32,799 nucleotides of DNA from Branchiostoma floridae (taxonomy: Eukaryota > Chordata > Leptocardii > Amphioxiformes > Branchiostomatidae): NCBI RefSeq assembly GCF_000003815.2, contig NC_049979.1, positions 16,584,710-16,617,508 of the forward strand. The letters are read 5' to 3'. Shown piece by piece: positions 11,615 through 22,804 of the stretch (its first letter is position 1; each line of letters begins with the position of its first letter). A model generated the notes under the pieces. The model was not told the DNA's origin and made no database searches. It worked only from the letters and a program-made list of their open reading frames with translations. The translations under genes and the position numbers were made by a program.

Positions 11615-14600
11615 GTAGATTATGTTGATACTTACAAAGATACGTCTCAAAATAACGGAAATGTGAGACTTGTTACCTCTATGGTTTGTGGTTAAAAGTT
11701 GTTATGTGCACAATTTCTCTGCACAATGTTGATACGATTGGTGATAAGCGCCGTACGCCTAGGTGTCCTCACCATACACTATAGCACGATATTTACACAA
11801 TTTCTGGGGTTAGTGACATCAAAAAGGGCAACATTACGTCAGTGTATTATTTGTTCTATTATCTCAGCTAGACGTGCAAGCACGTATATCCCTGACCTTT
11901 GCAACGGGTATGATAAATTTTCTCCGCAGGGCCTTTTTTCATGGGGATATTCGGAATCACCTACAAACAGACAGAGAGACACACACATGTACACACAGAC
12001 ATATTAAAACACTACCTCCATTTTTAATTGAGGTACATGTAACTAGGACACGTTTACCCCTAAAGCGTATATAGAACCATGAAAACAATAATGGCAAGCT
12101 GACCTATGTGCTCATTAGGTATGTAAAGGAAACATTATTATCGAAGAGCAATGTTGGATTTTCCTTGGCTCTTTATCATGTATGTACATGTTGTGTGAGT
12201 GAATGATTGATTGCTTAATTGTTTGACTGAGTGAATATGTGAGTGCCTGTGTGTGTGTGTGTGTTTGTTTGAACGTGAGTGTATTTTTCACTAAATAAAG
12301 AACAATATCAGTTAAATACACAACATAATTATACATTACGTTTTGATGTTACTGTGACGTAGTGTTTCATGAACTTTGTCCAGGTTCTCCATGTCGTATC
12401 GGATCTTAAGGACAAAGATGACAGCGCCCGCAAACGCCTTCAAGAGATAATGACAGATGTGCAAAAGCTTCTCGAAACCTGCGATGACAAGATCCGTGTG
12501 CAACTTGACTTAGAACAACGTACGGCAGATCATAAAGCCAAAATAGCCCACCATATGGAGACGTTACAGTCAACCCATTGTCCGATTCTAGTCGCAGGTA
12601 TGCCATATCTACATGCACTTTCATGTGACAAAGCAAAAATGAAAGGTGAAAGAGTCCAGTCACTATCTTGGGACTATTTACTCACACGTCTGGTTATCAT
12701 CTAGTAAAGCCATAGAGGCATTTGATACTGTAAACAGCTGGTAGTAAGTAAAAAGAGGCGAATAACTATGAATAAGGCTAATTGTCTTTAATCGTTTGTT
12801 GACCATCTTAACTTCAGGGGAGACATCGTCTGGCAAGAGTAGTCTGATCAACGTCTTGCTCGGAGAATACCTTCTGCCATCACACCACCTTAGTTGTTCT
12901 TCCGTCATCTGCAAAGTCCAGTATGGAGAGGATCAGAGAGCCGTCGTCCACTATAAGGACAAGCCCCCAGCAACCATACCACTTCCCGCCGGGAAGGACG
13001 ACCTCGCTGGGCATCTGTTTAAGAAATCGGACCGGGAGAAGGAATCCGGGTGCAGGGAAGTTGACATATACCTTCCACTGGACTATATGAAGGTGGGGTT
13101 CAGGAATACCCATGTTACATATCTGTAAATAATAGGTGTGTCAATGCCGATATTAGATCTGTGTGGTCATCTTGATTGTCTGATATCACTAACACAACAG
13201 GATTATAGCTGCTAAATTCCTATCCTTCAGACTTGCATGTACACATGTATCTTCTGTGTCCTACCTGTCCTTGCTACAGAGTGGGATCTTCATCGTAGAC
13301 AGCCCGGGTATCGGCGAGTCGGACATCATGTCAGCGGCAGTGATGGAGTATCTGCAGCAGGCGTTCGCCTTCATCTACGTCATCAAGAGTGACAATGCAG
13401 GAGGAGTTCAGGATGATAGGGTGAGGTTTTAGATCATTTCAATCGAAATGCGTTATTTGCCAACGGCAGTTACTACATGTACATATAACCAGCAGTTGCG
13501 GTGGTAATGAGTGAAAGATAAATGTAACTAATATAACGTAGTATGAAGCATCCTCCCTTGCAAACATATTGGAGCGTTAATATTATTTACAATACGAAGA
13601 AGGGAAAATGTTCGTAGGAGTTTCAATTGAGCTTTTTTTTTTACAAATATTTGACTTGCACAGCTGAAGAAACTTCTGAAGGAGGTCCGTAATTCCCGGA
13701 AGCAGGACAAGCTACAGCCCCTCAACCCAGCCAGCGCCATCTTTGTTTGTAACAGGTGGGACATCGTCGAGAAACATGGGCCAGCGGAAGCAGATAAAGT
13801 CAAGCAGGATATCATCAGGTGAAATAAACAATATTTTGTGTACATGTAACATAATTGCCTGAAATTGTAGAATGAAAAACGCATGTTTAATCAAAGATTT
13901 TGGAATGTTTAATAACAGGAAGCTACGTGCCTGTTGGCCTGGTTTCCGACCTCACCAGGTGTTCTTCATGAACACTGAACGTGCAGCGAGAGACCTCCGG
14001 GCGGGGTACGTGGCCGACGACTTGGCGAAGCTCATCGAGGGGATTGAAGAGCTCATCCCGCGTGCCCTTCAAGCGAAGACACACGTCTCATGGAGGTACG
14101 TGTTTCCTTTGTTGGCATGCACTATAATCTCACAAGATGTCAAAATGCTGTATACATGTTGAAAAACATTAAGTATAATACAAAACATACCATGATCATT
14201 AATGCCAACAATTGAAAGTGCATGAACGAAATTTACCTTGTCTGCCTGTACTTTGAAGAAAAGACATCAGTATGATGGCTAAGGTCACAGTTAAGTGTAT
14301 TTTACCGCCGTCTTTTACTTATGATGCTGTTTCTTATTTTCAGTTGGGCAATGTATTTGGTTGGGCGTGTAGCCCACTACATCAACTCATTTCTATTGAA
14401 GTCCGCTATGACCAGCAGTCAACTCCGTCAACGATACAAAAAAGCAAAAGATGATCTCGATAGTCTTAAGGCGTATGCAGATACGATGCTGACAAACCAG
14501 AAGCAGATGCTGGAGGATGTGAAATGTGAACTCCTAGCGGCGATGACCACATTTCTGCAAGAAGAAACGACCGAGTCAGCCATGCAGTCTTGGACGGAGT

Positions 14601-16137
14601 CGGAGGTCCCAGAAGTAGAGAAGGGCATGGAGTGGGAAGTGCTGCAGTACCAGATTGAGTCCCGCATCAGTACACGCCTCGTGGAGCTCATTGACGAGTG
14701 GGAGATTAAAATGAAACACTTTCAAACAAAGGGAGAGGAGCTGCAGAAGACCATCGTCGCAGGTATGTCTACAGTTGAAGTACGTCTTTTCAAGATCGAA
14801 GACGAACTTAGCAACCAAGACCGACATCGCAACATTACCGTTTTCCAGACACAGAGACCGCAGAAGAAGAAATCGGTGAGGAACTTGGTTGATTTCTCCA
14901 CCGAACATCTCAGTCGTTCGGACAAGATACTGCTGGGCGTTACAGCTCCCTTATTGGCAACGTTTGGAGTCATCGGAGCGGTGGCCGCAAGCCCAGCGTT
15001 GGCGGTGATGGGGATCCAAGCACTGAAGAAAAAGTACACCGATCAACAAGAAAGGCACAAATATAAGGCTGACAAGTGCAAGTATATGGCCGAAAGGGCA
15101 ATGGAGAGGCTGGAACACTTCCGCAAAAATGGTGATTCCATTCGTAAGTACGTACAAGAAAGGCTCAAGTCGGTGGAAGACCATCTACATGCATTCGGAC
15201 ACAACTTGCCAATGAGGATGAAAGCACAGCTACAACTGATGGAAAGGATCGAGAAGGATCAACGCACGGCGAAGGAGCTGGCGTCCGACTACCAGCCGCT
15301 TCTAGAGAAGTTCAGCGGCATGAAGGCCAAGCTGGCGCTGTTTGAGCTGGAGGAGCTCAATCTGCTGGATCCCTGCCGTGTGAGATGTGATGAGGTAGAC
15401 GAGACCGTCAAGTTCTATCGTCTCAACATGTCATTGAAGAAGGGTAAAGTGACGACAATGGACGGAAGCAAAATGGATGCAACTATCAAGTCATACAGCA
15501 GGAAGATAGACGGGACAATCGTTGGCGACTTTACCACCGCCAGGTGCGTGTGTTAACATGGAACGTGGTGCCTTATGATAACCAAGGACGTTATATCACA
15601 TGTGATATAACGTCCTTGTGATAACTAAATGCACAAAAGATAAGCTGGCATTCGGGGTGTGTTTTTGCATTGCAGCTTCTGCTAGAATACTCAGCCTTCA
15701 AATTCTGCCATCTTTGTTTGCTTTGTTTCTTTGTCCATAACCAATATTACAAACAGAACAACATCCGCAGTAAGTTGTTGATTATTGATAAACATGACTA
15801 TGTGTAATCAATTCAAAATGAAAAAGAAGATGCTCAGCCTCAACTTTTGTGACAATCAATTAGATGTGTTAGATCTTTATCTTTATCAATGTCTTTTTTT
15901 TTGTACTACAGGAAGTTGATGCACGACAACATCCTCCGTTTCGTCGGAATCTGCGTCATCGACCAAATACCACAACTAGTCCTGAAAGCAGCAGATGGCT
16001 GTCTTCGGGAGTATCTTCAGAAGGGCCCCAGGGTTAGCGCCATGTTCGGACTGAACACCCTACCAGCCATGAGGGGCGTCTGTGCCGGGCTCCAGTATCT
16101 GCACAGCAAACAACTCGTCAGCTTCTTCCTGTCGTAG
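11408..16137 (+). CDS. Dynamin-like GTPase with broken kinase domain, gene B
   Basis: Eight coding exons with consistent phases: 11408-11614, 12384-12597, 12818-13092, 13280-13420, 13664-13818, 13919-14095, 14344-15543, 15912-16137, giving 864 residues. The GTPase is intact: GETSSGKSS (141-149), DSPG (239-242) and NRWD (309-312; Arg in place of Lys, as also seen in mitofusins). Coiled-coil helices follow, with a hydrophobic segment at about 586-614. The kinase part keeps a Lys in the ATIK motif (772) but has a degraded glycine loop (SLKKGKV). It ends where HRDLKL should be: the codons read S-F-F-L-S-stop (860-865). It is divergent from gene A and is its paralogue. It could be a functional truncated GTPase, a read-through pseudokinase or a young pseudogene. 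The 1200-base exon 7 is open throughout, which favours selection on the GTPase and stalk. Confidence 0.87.
15582..15617. repeat. Near-perfect palindrome with flanking TGATAAC direct repeats
   Basis: Perfect 17-base arms (AAGGACGTTATATCACA, 15582-15598; reverse complement 15601-15617) are separated by two bases. TGATAAC occurs just before (15574-15580) and just after (15619-15625), like a target-site duplication. It sits in gene B intron 7, 38 bases after the exon 7 donor. Confidence 0.85.
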
Positions 16138-16149
16138 GATACTGTCCTG
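16135..16149 (+). pseudogene. Premature stop and residual kinase exon end in gene B
   Basis: After the TAG at 16135-16137 the same frame continues as D-T-V-L to CTG|GTATGA (donor GT at 16150-16151). The length from L-V to this donor is exactly that of gene A's LVHRDLKLENIL exon end, and the phase (0) matches. The ancestral exon therefore ended at 16149, and TAG sits where gene A has the Leu of HRDLKL. Confidence 0.75.
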
Positions 16150-16310
16150 GTATGATCTGTAGTTTATCTCACAGCAAAACATCTGTCTACAATGTTATGG
16201 GCAATCTCCTCTGACTTGTACGGATTCTTCTGTATATTAATCAAATAGTAGCACAGTCCTCCACAATTTCATTGTCCTGAGAAACTGACGTTTGACATTT
16301 ATCTTTTAAG

Positions 16311-16356
16311 GTTATTGAACGTGATGGTGGTGACAGCCGGTTTAAGCTGGCACATG
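16311..16356 (+). pseudogene. Kinase exon of gene B, cut by the assembly gap
   Basis: After an acceptor (CTTTTAAG, ending 16310) the phase-0 frame reads VIERDGGDSRFKLAH and then runs into Ns. It aligns with gene A exon 11 (ITNDKSIKLADVG). The position of the metal-binding Asp of DFG/DVG reads His (CAT). This shows that kinase sequence once continued after the stop at 16135; the rest lies in or beyond the gap. It is untranslated unless the stop is bypassed. Confidence 0.68.
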
Positions 16357-16456
16357 NNNNNNNNNNNNNNNNNNNNNNNNNNNNNNNNNNNNNNNNNNNN
16401 NNNNNNNNNNNNNNNNNNNNNNNNNNNNNNNNNNNNNNNNNNNNNNNNNNNNNNNN
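16357..16456. other. Assembly gap (100 N)
   Basis: Exactly 100 Ns, the conventional placeholder for a gap of unknown length. It probably hides the 3' kinase exons of gene B and the first exon of the calmodulin-like gene that follows. Confidence 0.98.
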
Positions 16457-16485
16457 AATGTGTCATTTTGTCCCTAAAATTGCAG

Positions 16486-17370
16486 GACGGTAGCGGCTAC
16501 ATCACCAAGGATGAAATTCGCAAGGGCATGTCTGAGAATGGCCAAGAGCTGGGCGACGAAGAGCTGGATGAGATGATGAAGGAAATAGATACTGACGGAG
16601 ATGGGAAGGTCAGACTTGAAGACTTTATACTCATATCTATATCTAATCTAAAACAAACATGTTTTCTTGTGTGTTACGTGATTCCAGAACAATTATGGGC
16701 TAATATGTAAACTGTGTGATATGTATATTGTCTAAAAAGTAAGTTTCAAAAAGTAGTCAATTCAGCTTCAGCCCGTGACTGAGATATGCTTGTTATAGCT
16801 GATGATAATAAGTCACCCATAAATCATTTCATAAATCACTCTCACTCACTCACTCACTCGCTCGCTCGCTCACTCGCTCGCTCACTCACTCACTCACTCA
16901 CTCACTCACTCACTCACTCACTCACTCACTCACTCACTCACTCACTCACTCACTCACTCTCTCACTCACTCACTCACTCACTCACTCACTCACCCATCCA
17001 CCATTTCATCCATTTATTCGTTCGCTCATTCATCAAATCGTGGATGCCAATTTTATTTTATTCTAACAATGGACACAGAACAATTTTTGTAAATCAATTC
17101 AATCCCTACAATTACCTATTCACGAAGAAAAAATAAAAAGAATTTTGATGGTGATTGGGGGTGAAACAACTTAGTACTAGTACTCGATTCGGCCTGTTGA
17201 AAACGAAGTTCCTATATCCTAAAATGAAAGTTGTTGAGCTTTTCAGAGTAAGGAAATCCGCTGCATAGAATATAACAGTTTGTTGACTATTCCTGTTTTT
17301 GCATTAGATCAACTATGAAGAGTTCATTAAGAGCCTCGAGAACGACGAAGAGGAAGAGGAGGAAGACTGA
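16486..17370 (+). CDS. Calmodulin-like EF-hand protein, copy 1 (5' exon missing)
   Basis: Two exons are visible: 16486-16608 (after TTGCAG, ending AAG|GTCAGA) and 17308-17370 (after CATTAG, ending in TGA). Together they encode the end of one EF-hand loop (DGSGYITKDE), a linker helix, a second complete loop (DTDGDGKINYEEF) and an acidic tail (SLENDEEEEEED). The joined codon phase is perfect, and the second loop has Asp at 1, 3 and 5, Gly at 6 and Glu at 12. The first exon is expected upstream, in the N gap. AATAAA signals occur at 17660 and 17710. By family it is a calcium sensor; the target is unknown. Confidence 0.75.
16840..16992. repeat. (CACT)n microsatellite
   Basis: About 38 CACT/CTCA tetranucleotides with a few CGCT variants, inside the intron between the two visible exons of calmodulin-like copy 1. 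The Ser-Leu-Thr-His frame over it is an artefact. Confidence 0.95.
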
Positions 17371-19028
17371 GAATAGCCCCACATTCTCTGAACGATTCGA
17401 ATAAGTTGCTTTCAAGCATCCACGAGTAGTGTTAGGTGCTGTAGCTGTATTAGTTATGGTGGCTAGGTGTTTTCAAATGTTATGACAATCTTACAGAAAA
17501 AAAAGATACATATACCTACACCATTGAACTAAGATACATATAGCAAGACTAGCATGTTAAAAACACTTCTTTGTGTTTCTTAGCCCAGCCCGGGAATTAT
17601 GTTAAAAGTTAACAGTTGGGATGCATTCTGCGATGCTGCGGGATATACACTTATCAACAAATAAATATGGTTGCTATTAAAATCTCGATATGGTCAACTT
17701 TGATGATTGAATAAAACGGTTTAACTGAAGTTCTGATTTATGTTTTTTTGTTTTAGGATGTTGTAGAGAACATTTGCTTAAGGTTTAGCTGTTGTATAAA
17801 AACTTCCAAACCGGAATAGACGTATACGTATGAATTGTGCATAAAATCAAAAGTTATAAAAGCCTTATTACAAGTCACTGGAACATATTACATTAGATAG
17901 CAAAATATGTTTTTTTCGTGGTCAATCATAAGATAAAGAACAACAAAGTACATCTCGTCGTGCATAAAAGTGTCTGCCCCACAGAGTCTGACCCAAGACG
18001 TAATCATGTGTTTTTCCCATGCTGTGCCCCTAAACAAACCTCCTGTCCCAAGCCGTATCCCCCTGCCGGATTAGACTACTGCCTTGGCTTGTGGGACATC
18101 TGTTGTGAGCTACACGCCCACTTTTAATGAATCTTCCATACAAGGCTGAATAGATGATCATAAATTGGGTACACCAAATTCTAGTAGTTCACACGAGACG
18201 TCAAAAATTACAGCGTTCATGTCGAATAAAGCATAGAGCGTATATAGCACAAGTCAAGATACAAGTACATGGAAAGCACTGAAAATGGTTTAGCCCAAGG
18301 GCTCTAGAGGGACTTCATTGGTAAAAATGCCATATTTGAATAGATGAATAGAAACAATGAACGAGGAATACCTTTATTGTACCTTTGACAATAAAATGAC
18401 ACTCGTCTTCTATCTTATTAACATGTATGTCAGAACAAATATCCTCATCTGCATGATATAGCGTAATTGCAGTCGGTCCGGTTTTTCTGTATTTTAAAAC
18501 GATGGTTACCATTCACTATTTACCATTCGTTACTTCATTCGCACCAAACGCACAGACTAGCGGGCTCAACCTCGCTCTCTGTTAAAAATATCTGATCAGC
18601 TTACGGAGACAATCGTTTCTTACCTCGTCACCTGAAGGGAAGACGGTAAGTTCTAATTCTTCCTACAACAGTGGTCTCAGTTACAGGATTGTCATTTTGT
18701 TCGCAACCTTATAACGAATTGGTACAAGTACGAGCATCCGGCTTAATACAATCTTTAAGTGAATCAGACGGTGAAATAACTTTTCAAATTTGGATATGTC
18801 TTTTGTGAAAATATGCGATTTTTGTAAGGAAATATGAACCGTCAAATGAGCATGTGGATACTGTCAACCTAAATCTGAACCAAGGACGTTGTCTGAACAT
18901 ATGCCCTTTTGTCATATCCAAGTGCCCGTGCCTTTTCGTCTTCTTTTTTTCAGTTATGACGTCACTTTTCTGTCCATATTTTGGAATTTCCTCAACTTTG
19001 TTCCTTCGTTCTTATTCCTCGTAAAGTA
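17371..19028. other. Intergenic between EF-hand copies
   Basis: AT-rich sequence with the two AATAAA signals for copy 1 near its start. No further coding exon, RNA gene or strong repeat was recognised. The sequence just before 19029 contains a pyrimidine-rich stretch and is probably the promoter and 5' UTR of copy 2. Confidence 0.5.
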
Positions 19029-19845
19029 ATGGCAGAACAAGAAGAACAAGACCTGCAAGAGGAAAATAACCCCCCGCCGCTCACTGATATTTTCAAGCAG
19101 TTTGACAAGGTAAAGGACTTCCGTGATAATACACCTTTAGTAAAATGTTGTTAGTAATCATAGTGCAATGCTCAATTCTTTCCAACACTAAGGTGTATGA
19201 GGATCAGATTTTCAACGGACAGTAGTAGTGTCACCTTGTTCAAGATTAAAACATGCTACTTTGTCCAGTCAGCCAGGTGAGAAACACAACGAGTTATGAT
19301 TTAGCCTTTAAGTCTGCAATTGTTATTTCTATAGTTGTTGGTTATAATAAAGGATTGTTTATTTATATTTTGATCCGAGAAGGTTGTTTGATCCGACCAC
19401 ACACGGACCCACCAGGGTCAGCTTGATTAGCTCCATCTGGTCCAGGCAGGCGGGTTAGTCCGGGGGCTTCATTCCCGGACCGCCCTTCGACGCGTGTGGA
19501 CGCGAAACCTCTTCTCTCTCCCAGCACAATGGCCGAGTTCGATTTTACAGAAATGAATGGTCCCAGGCAGCAAAGCTGACCCCAGCTACGGTCAAGGCCT
19601 TGGTCAAGGCATTGGCCAAGGCCGAACTGGCGGAGAAAGAGGCCCTTCTGTGTGTTACTACCGACATGCTACAAATGATGGATCTGTCTGTTGTTATTAT
19701 ATTTATTGTATTACAATTACAGGAAGGTAACGGCTACATCACCAGGGATGAAATCCGCCAGGGCATGTCTGAGAATGGCCAAGAGCTGGGCGACGAAGAG
19801 CTGAATGAGATGCTGAAGGAAATAGGTATCGATGAAGATGGGAAG
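19029..19845 (+). pseudogene. Calmodulin-like EF-hand gene, copy 2 (3' exon not found)
   Basis: Exon 1 (19029-19109) encodes MAEQEEQDLQEENNPPPLTD then IFKQFDK, with donor AAG|GTAAAG. Exon 2 (19723-19845, after ATTACAG) encodes EGNGYITRDEIRQ onward. Joined, they make a good first EF-hand loop (D-K-E-G-N-G-Y-I-T-R-D-E). The second loop has degenerated: position 1 is Gly rather than Asp (GIDEDGK). No equivalent of copy 1's INYEEF terminal exon was seen downstream in the window. It may be a partial duplicate, a decaying gene, or one half of a gene split by misassembly. Confidence 0.6.
19495..19690 (+). mobile_element. Retroelement-like coding fragment in copy 2 intron
   Basis: A start (MAEFDFTEM, 19529) is followed within a few codons by a stop, while the next frame continues WSQAAKLTPATVKALVKA then LAKAELAEKEALLCVTTDMLQMM. 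The small helical SAM-like pattern resembles the amino-terminal part of gag-like proteins of DIRS-type elements in marine invertebrates. The frameshift and short length mean it is a dead fragment. Identification is from pattern only. Confidence 0.35.
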
Positions 19846-21200
19846 GTTAGACTTAAAGACTTTATACTCATATCTATATCTAATCTGAAACAAACATGTT
19901 TCCTTATGTGTTACGTGATGATTCCTGAGCAACTATGTAGCTAATATGTAAATTGTGATATGTATATTGTCTAAAAAAACAGTTTCAAAAAGTGTGGCAA
20001 TGAAAAAGCATTGCCATGGCGACGGTAATATCGTTTTTCTTTGTTATACATGTGTATGGTATCTTGATAGAGATGATTGAGGAATTGTATGCTCGGTAAG
20101 TCATGATCATATTCCGGGCTGTCTGTGCTAGTGTCGTAGTGTCGCGTCACGTTGTCCTTGATGTGCTGTGTAGTATGATGTTTTTAATGGTGTGGTTTAG
20201 ATGGTGTTGTATATGGATTGGTAGCGACATGGTCTATATATTGTTACCTGTGTAGAATGAAATACATAGAAAGTGCGGTCTGTTGTAATTTATCACCATG
20301 TTAATGTGAAACCGCCTGTAATTTGCCGATGATAACAAATACCAAAATATTGTAAACAACTGAAATATTGAGGTATGTGCTTTTTCTGTACACCTTAAGT
20401 ACATCGATATAGATACGCACATAAAAGGATCGCAAAACCTATTAATCCCTACAATCTATGTCTGTGCGTGTGAGTAAACCCCATAACCACATGAGATTTT
20501 ATGTTGTACTGTTACGTCCATAGCGACTTCTCTGAGCGGACCAAAGGTACACATGGCTGTACGCCAAGGTGATCATGGCCAACAGGAAGGATGTCGCTTC
20601 GTAACATGGTCCATGGCGGTGTAAAAATTCTCAGATAATATGCAACATTAAAATATGCCTCATTAGTGTAATTTGCAATATAATGTTATAAATTCTATCT
20701 AATTACATGGGGACCGCAAAATTCCATCGCAGATTTGTACTTTAGACAAACGAAAACCTTAGCTGAACGCGCGCGCAATTACGGCATTATTTAAACGTCT
20801 CATTTGTAAAATGCACCTAACCTCGAACAAGTAACATATTATCATAGAGAAACATCAAAACAATTAACGACATTGAAATTAGAAAAATTATTTCAAGCAT
20901 GCTACATGTTACATTGATATTGTGCAATAATCTGCGCCTGGCCAGGTAAGTGTTGGGTTTCGGGTAATCCATTTTATGTCATCGGTTCCAAGGGATCAAG
21001 GTATCTGGCCAACGCTGCAATGTTGATATAGGAGTATGAATAAGCCATTCTATAACATCTGCTCAAAGATCAAGAGCTGAACGACCTTCCGTGACATACA
21101 GGGAGATACAACCGAGTTACGGTAGGTTGGTACTTGCGGGTAAAAACTTCTCGGTTCAGTTGAAATACGGGTCAAAGATCTGGCGTTTCGTGGATCTTTA
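19846..21200. other. Downstream of EF-hand copy 2, no gene recognised
   Basis: 19846 to about 19990 is homologous to the sequence following copy 1 exon 2 (16609-16760), so the duplication extends into the intron. The remainder is AT-rich with no recognisable coding or RNA signal. Confidence 0.5.
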
Positions 21201-21339
21201 AACGTGCCAGCTGTGATTAAAACGCAAACAGACACTCGTTCATCGGGGACTTCCTACTTTGGAGTACTCTCCGCGAGAGTAGGGCGTGATTACGATGCAG
21301 AAGCCACTGTTCATACCGACTTAGTTTTGTTCCGTGCTA

Positions 21340-21720
21340 CTCGGTGTACATATCACTTTGGTGGCAATTCGGGTCGACGACCTGTTCCGACTTTTACGTC
21401 TGCCCTCTAAAGCTACCCTCAAACGCGGGGCGAAGAATGTCTTATCCTGAACTTTATTCTTTATCCAAACAAGGACTTTTCGGGCCCTTGTCCCAAGAAT
21501 TTTGCTAGTTTTTCCCATATTTACATCCACGTTTTGGTGCAGTGACCCAGCGATGAACGTTTTGGGGTCCCGGAAGGGTAGTGAGGTCGGGTTTACGTCA
21601 ATCTGGAGGGTACCGCCTCTTGTGCCGGGACACCTGTTCGTCGGGCCCATGCCGGCCACGGGGTGTCCTCCCAAGTGACCCACGTGGTGTCCTTTGCCGT
21701 GCGTCTATGGCCGAATAACT
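21340..21720. mobile_element. Possible LTR-retrotransposon leader remnant
   Basis: TTTTGGTGCAGTGACCCAGCG at about 21533-21553 resembles a tRNA primer-binding site (TGG start, GTGACCC core). A second related block (TTTGGTGGCAATTCGGGTC) lies at about 21357. The GC-rich context differs from the surroundings. No reverse transcriptase, integrase or flanking LTR pair was seen, so this is tentative. Confidence 0.25.
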
Positions 21721-21759
21721 ATACAGCACATTATCTTTTGTAACAAAACAACTGACAAA

Positions 21760-22790
21760 AGGGGAGGTAAGTTGGTCACTCATATAATTTGGATTGTATT
21801 TAGCAATATCTGGTGTATAGATGTCGTGTATGCCTTCTTTTTACTTATCCGTATTGCGTGATGAATGTGATGATTTGTATAAGCTTGCCGCTTGGTGCTG
21901 GGCGCTACAGGGAAAACATGAGATGGGGCATCTTAGTTTAAAGTTATGTAAGGAGAAAGAGATAAGTCATGCTTTTTTGTGAGCGTGTTTATCGTCGCGG
22001 TGGTTCTACTCTGTTCTGTGAGTGGTTCTGTTCGATATCTAGTGATCAGTGGAGGTTTGTTTACATCTCCGTGAAGGGGGGGGGGAACAGAAACTGCTAC
22101 ACCATGTGTAGGCCGGTGATACCCAACTTTAATGCTCTTCAAAAAATGGACATCACTAGCTCCATATCGTGGGCTGTCCTGTTTTGTCTTCTTCTTGCAC
22201 TACATCCTCTAATCAAGCCTCATTGTGACTTGGACGTTCTCTCTTACTTGTCTATTATTCTTTCAAAACATTTACATCTTGTCAAATTATGCCTACCAAC
22301 AGTTATGGGAAGACCAGTATAGGATTCCATATTAAAGAAATGTCAAACGCTGTTAGGTGACCTTTGACCTTATAAAACACAACACGGCCGATCTCATCTC
22401 ACTGACCATATCTCACCTCGAATTAAGTAACAATTATAACTGTCTACAAAGCCCCATCCGCAAGACCGAGCTGTAGTTAGCAGCCCGTTTACCAGCACCA
22501 GTTGTGGCACGTGGACACCACGCAGTTGCACGTACAGCGGGTTGTGCCCTAACTTGCACCGAATCGTCCTGAGGTACAACATAGAGATAAAAGAAAAAGG
22601 GGAAAATTTGTCATAACATGCCGGACTCAGTCATGCCTGGGGCTGATTAGTCGTGTTTGAGTGCCGTCAGCATGACGGGCTCATTCGTCACACCGACATT
22701 CCAAACCAAAGATGCGTGTATTTGATAAGAGCGGAGACTGTAGGAAAAAGGACTGTGGCTAGGACATCTGAGCTGCCATGCTGAGCCTGG
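21760..22790. other. No recognisable gene
   Basis: Contains a run of ten Gs near 22076-22085 and an open frame of about 117 codons (21969-22322) without family similarity or splice support. Nothing else was identified. Confidence 0.4.
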
Positions 22791-22804
22791 GAGCGTACGC
22801 GTAC

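Noticed and set aside
12406-13113. Minus-strand open frames across gene B exons 2-3
   Set aside because: Antisense shadows of GTPase exons with clear P-loop coding on the plus strand.
16786-17136. Ser-Leu-Thr-His repeat open frame
   Set aside because: Translation of a CACT microsatellite inside an intron.
21321-21683. 120-codon minus-strand open frame
   Set aside because: No recognisable domain, low-complexity basic composition, overlaps a retroelement-like leader.
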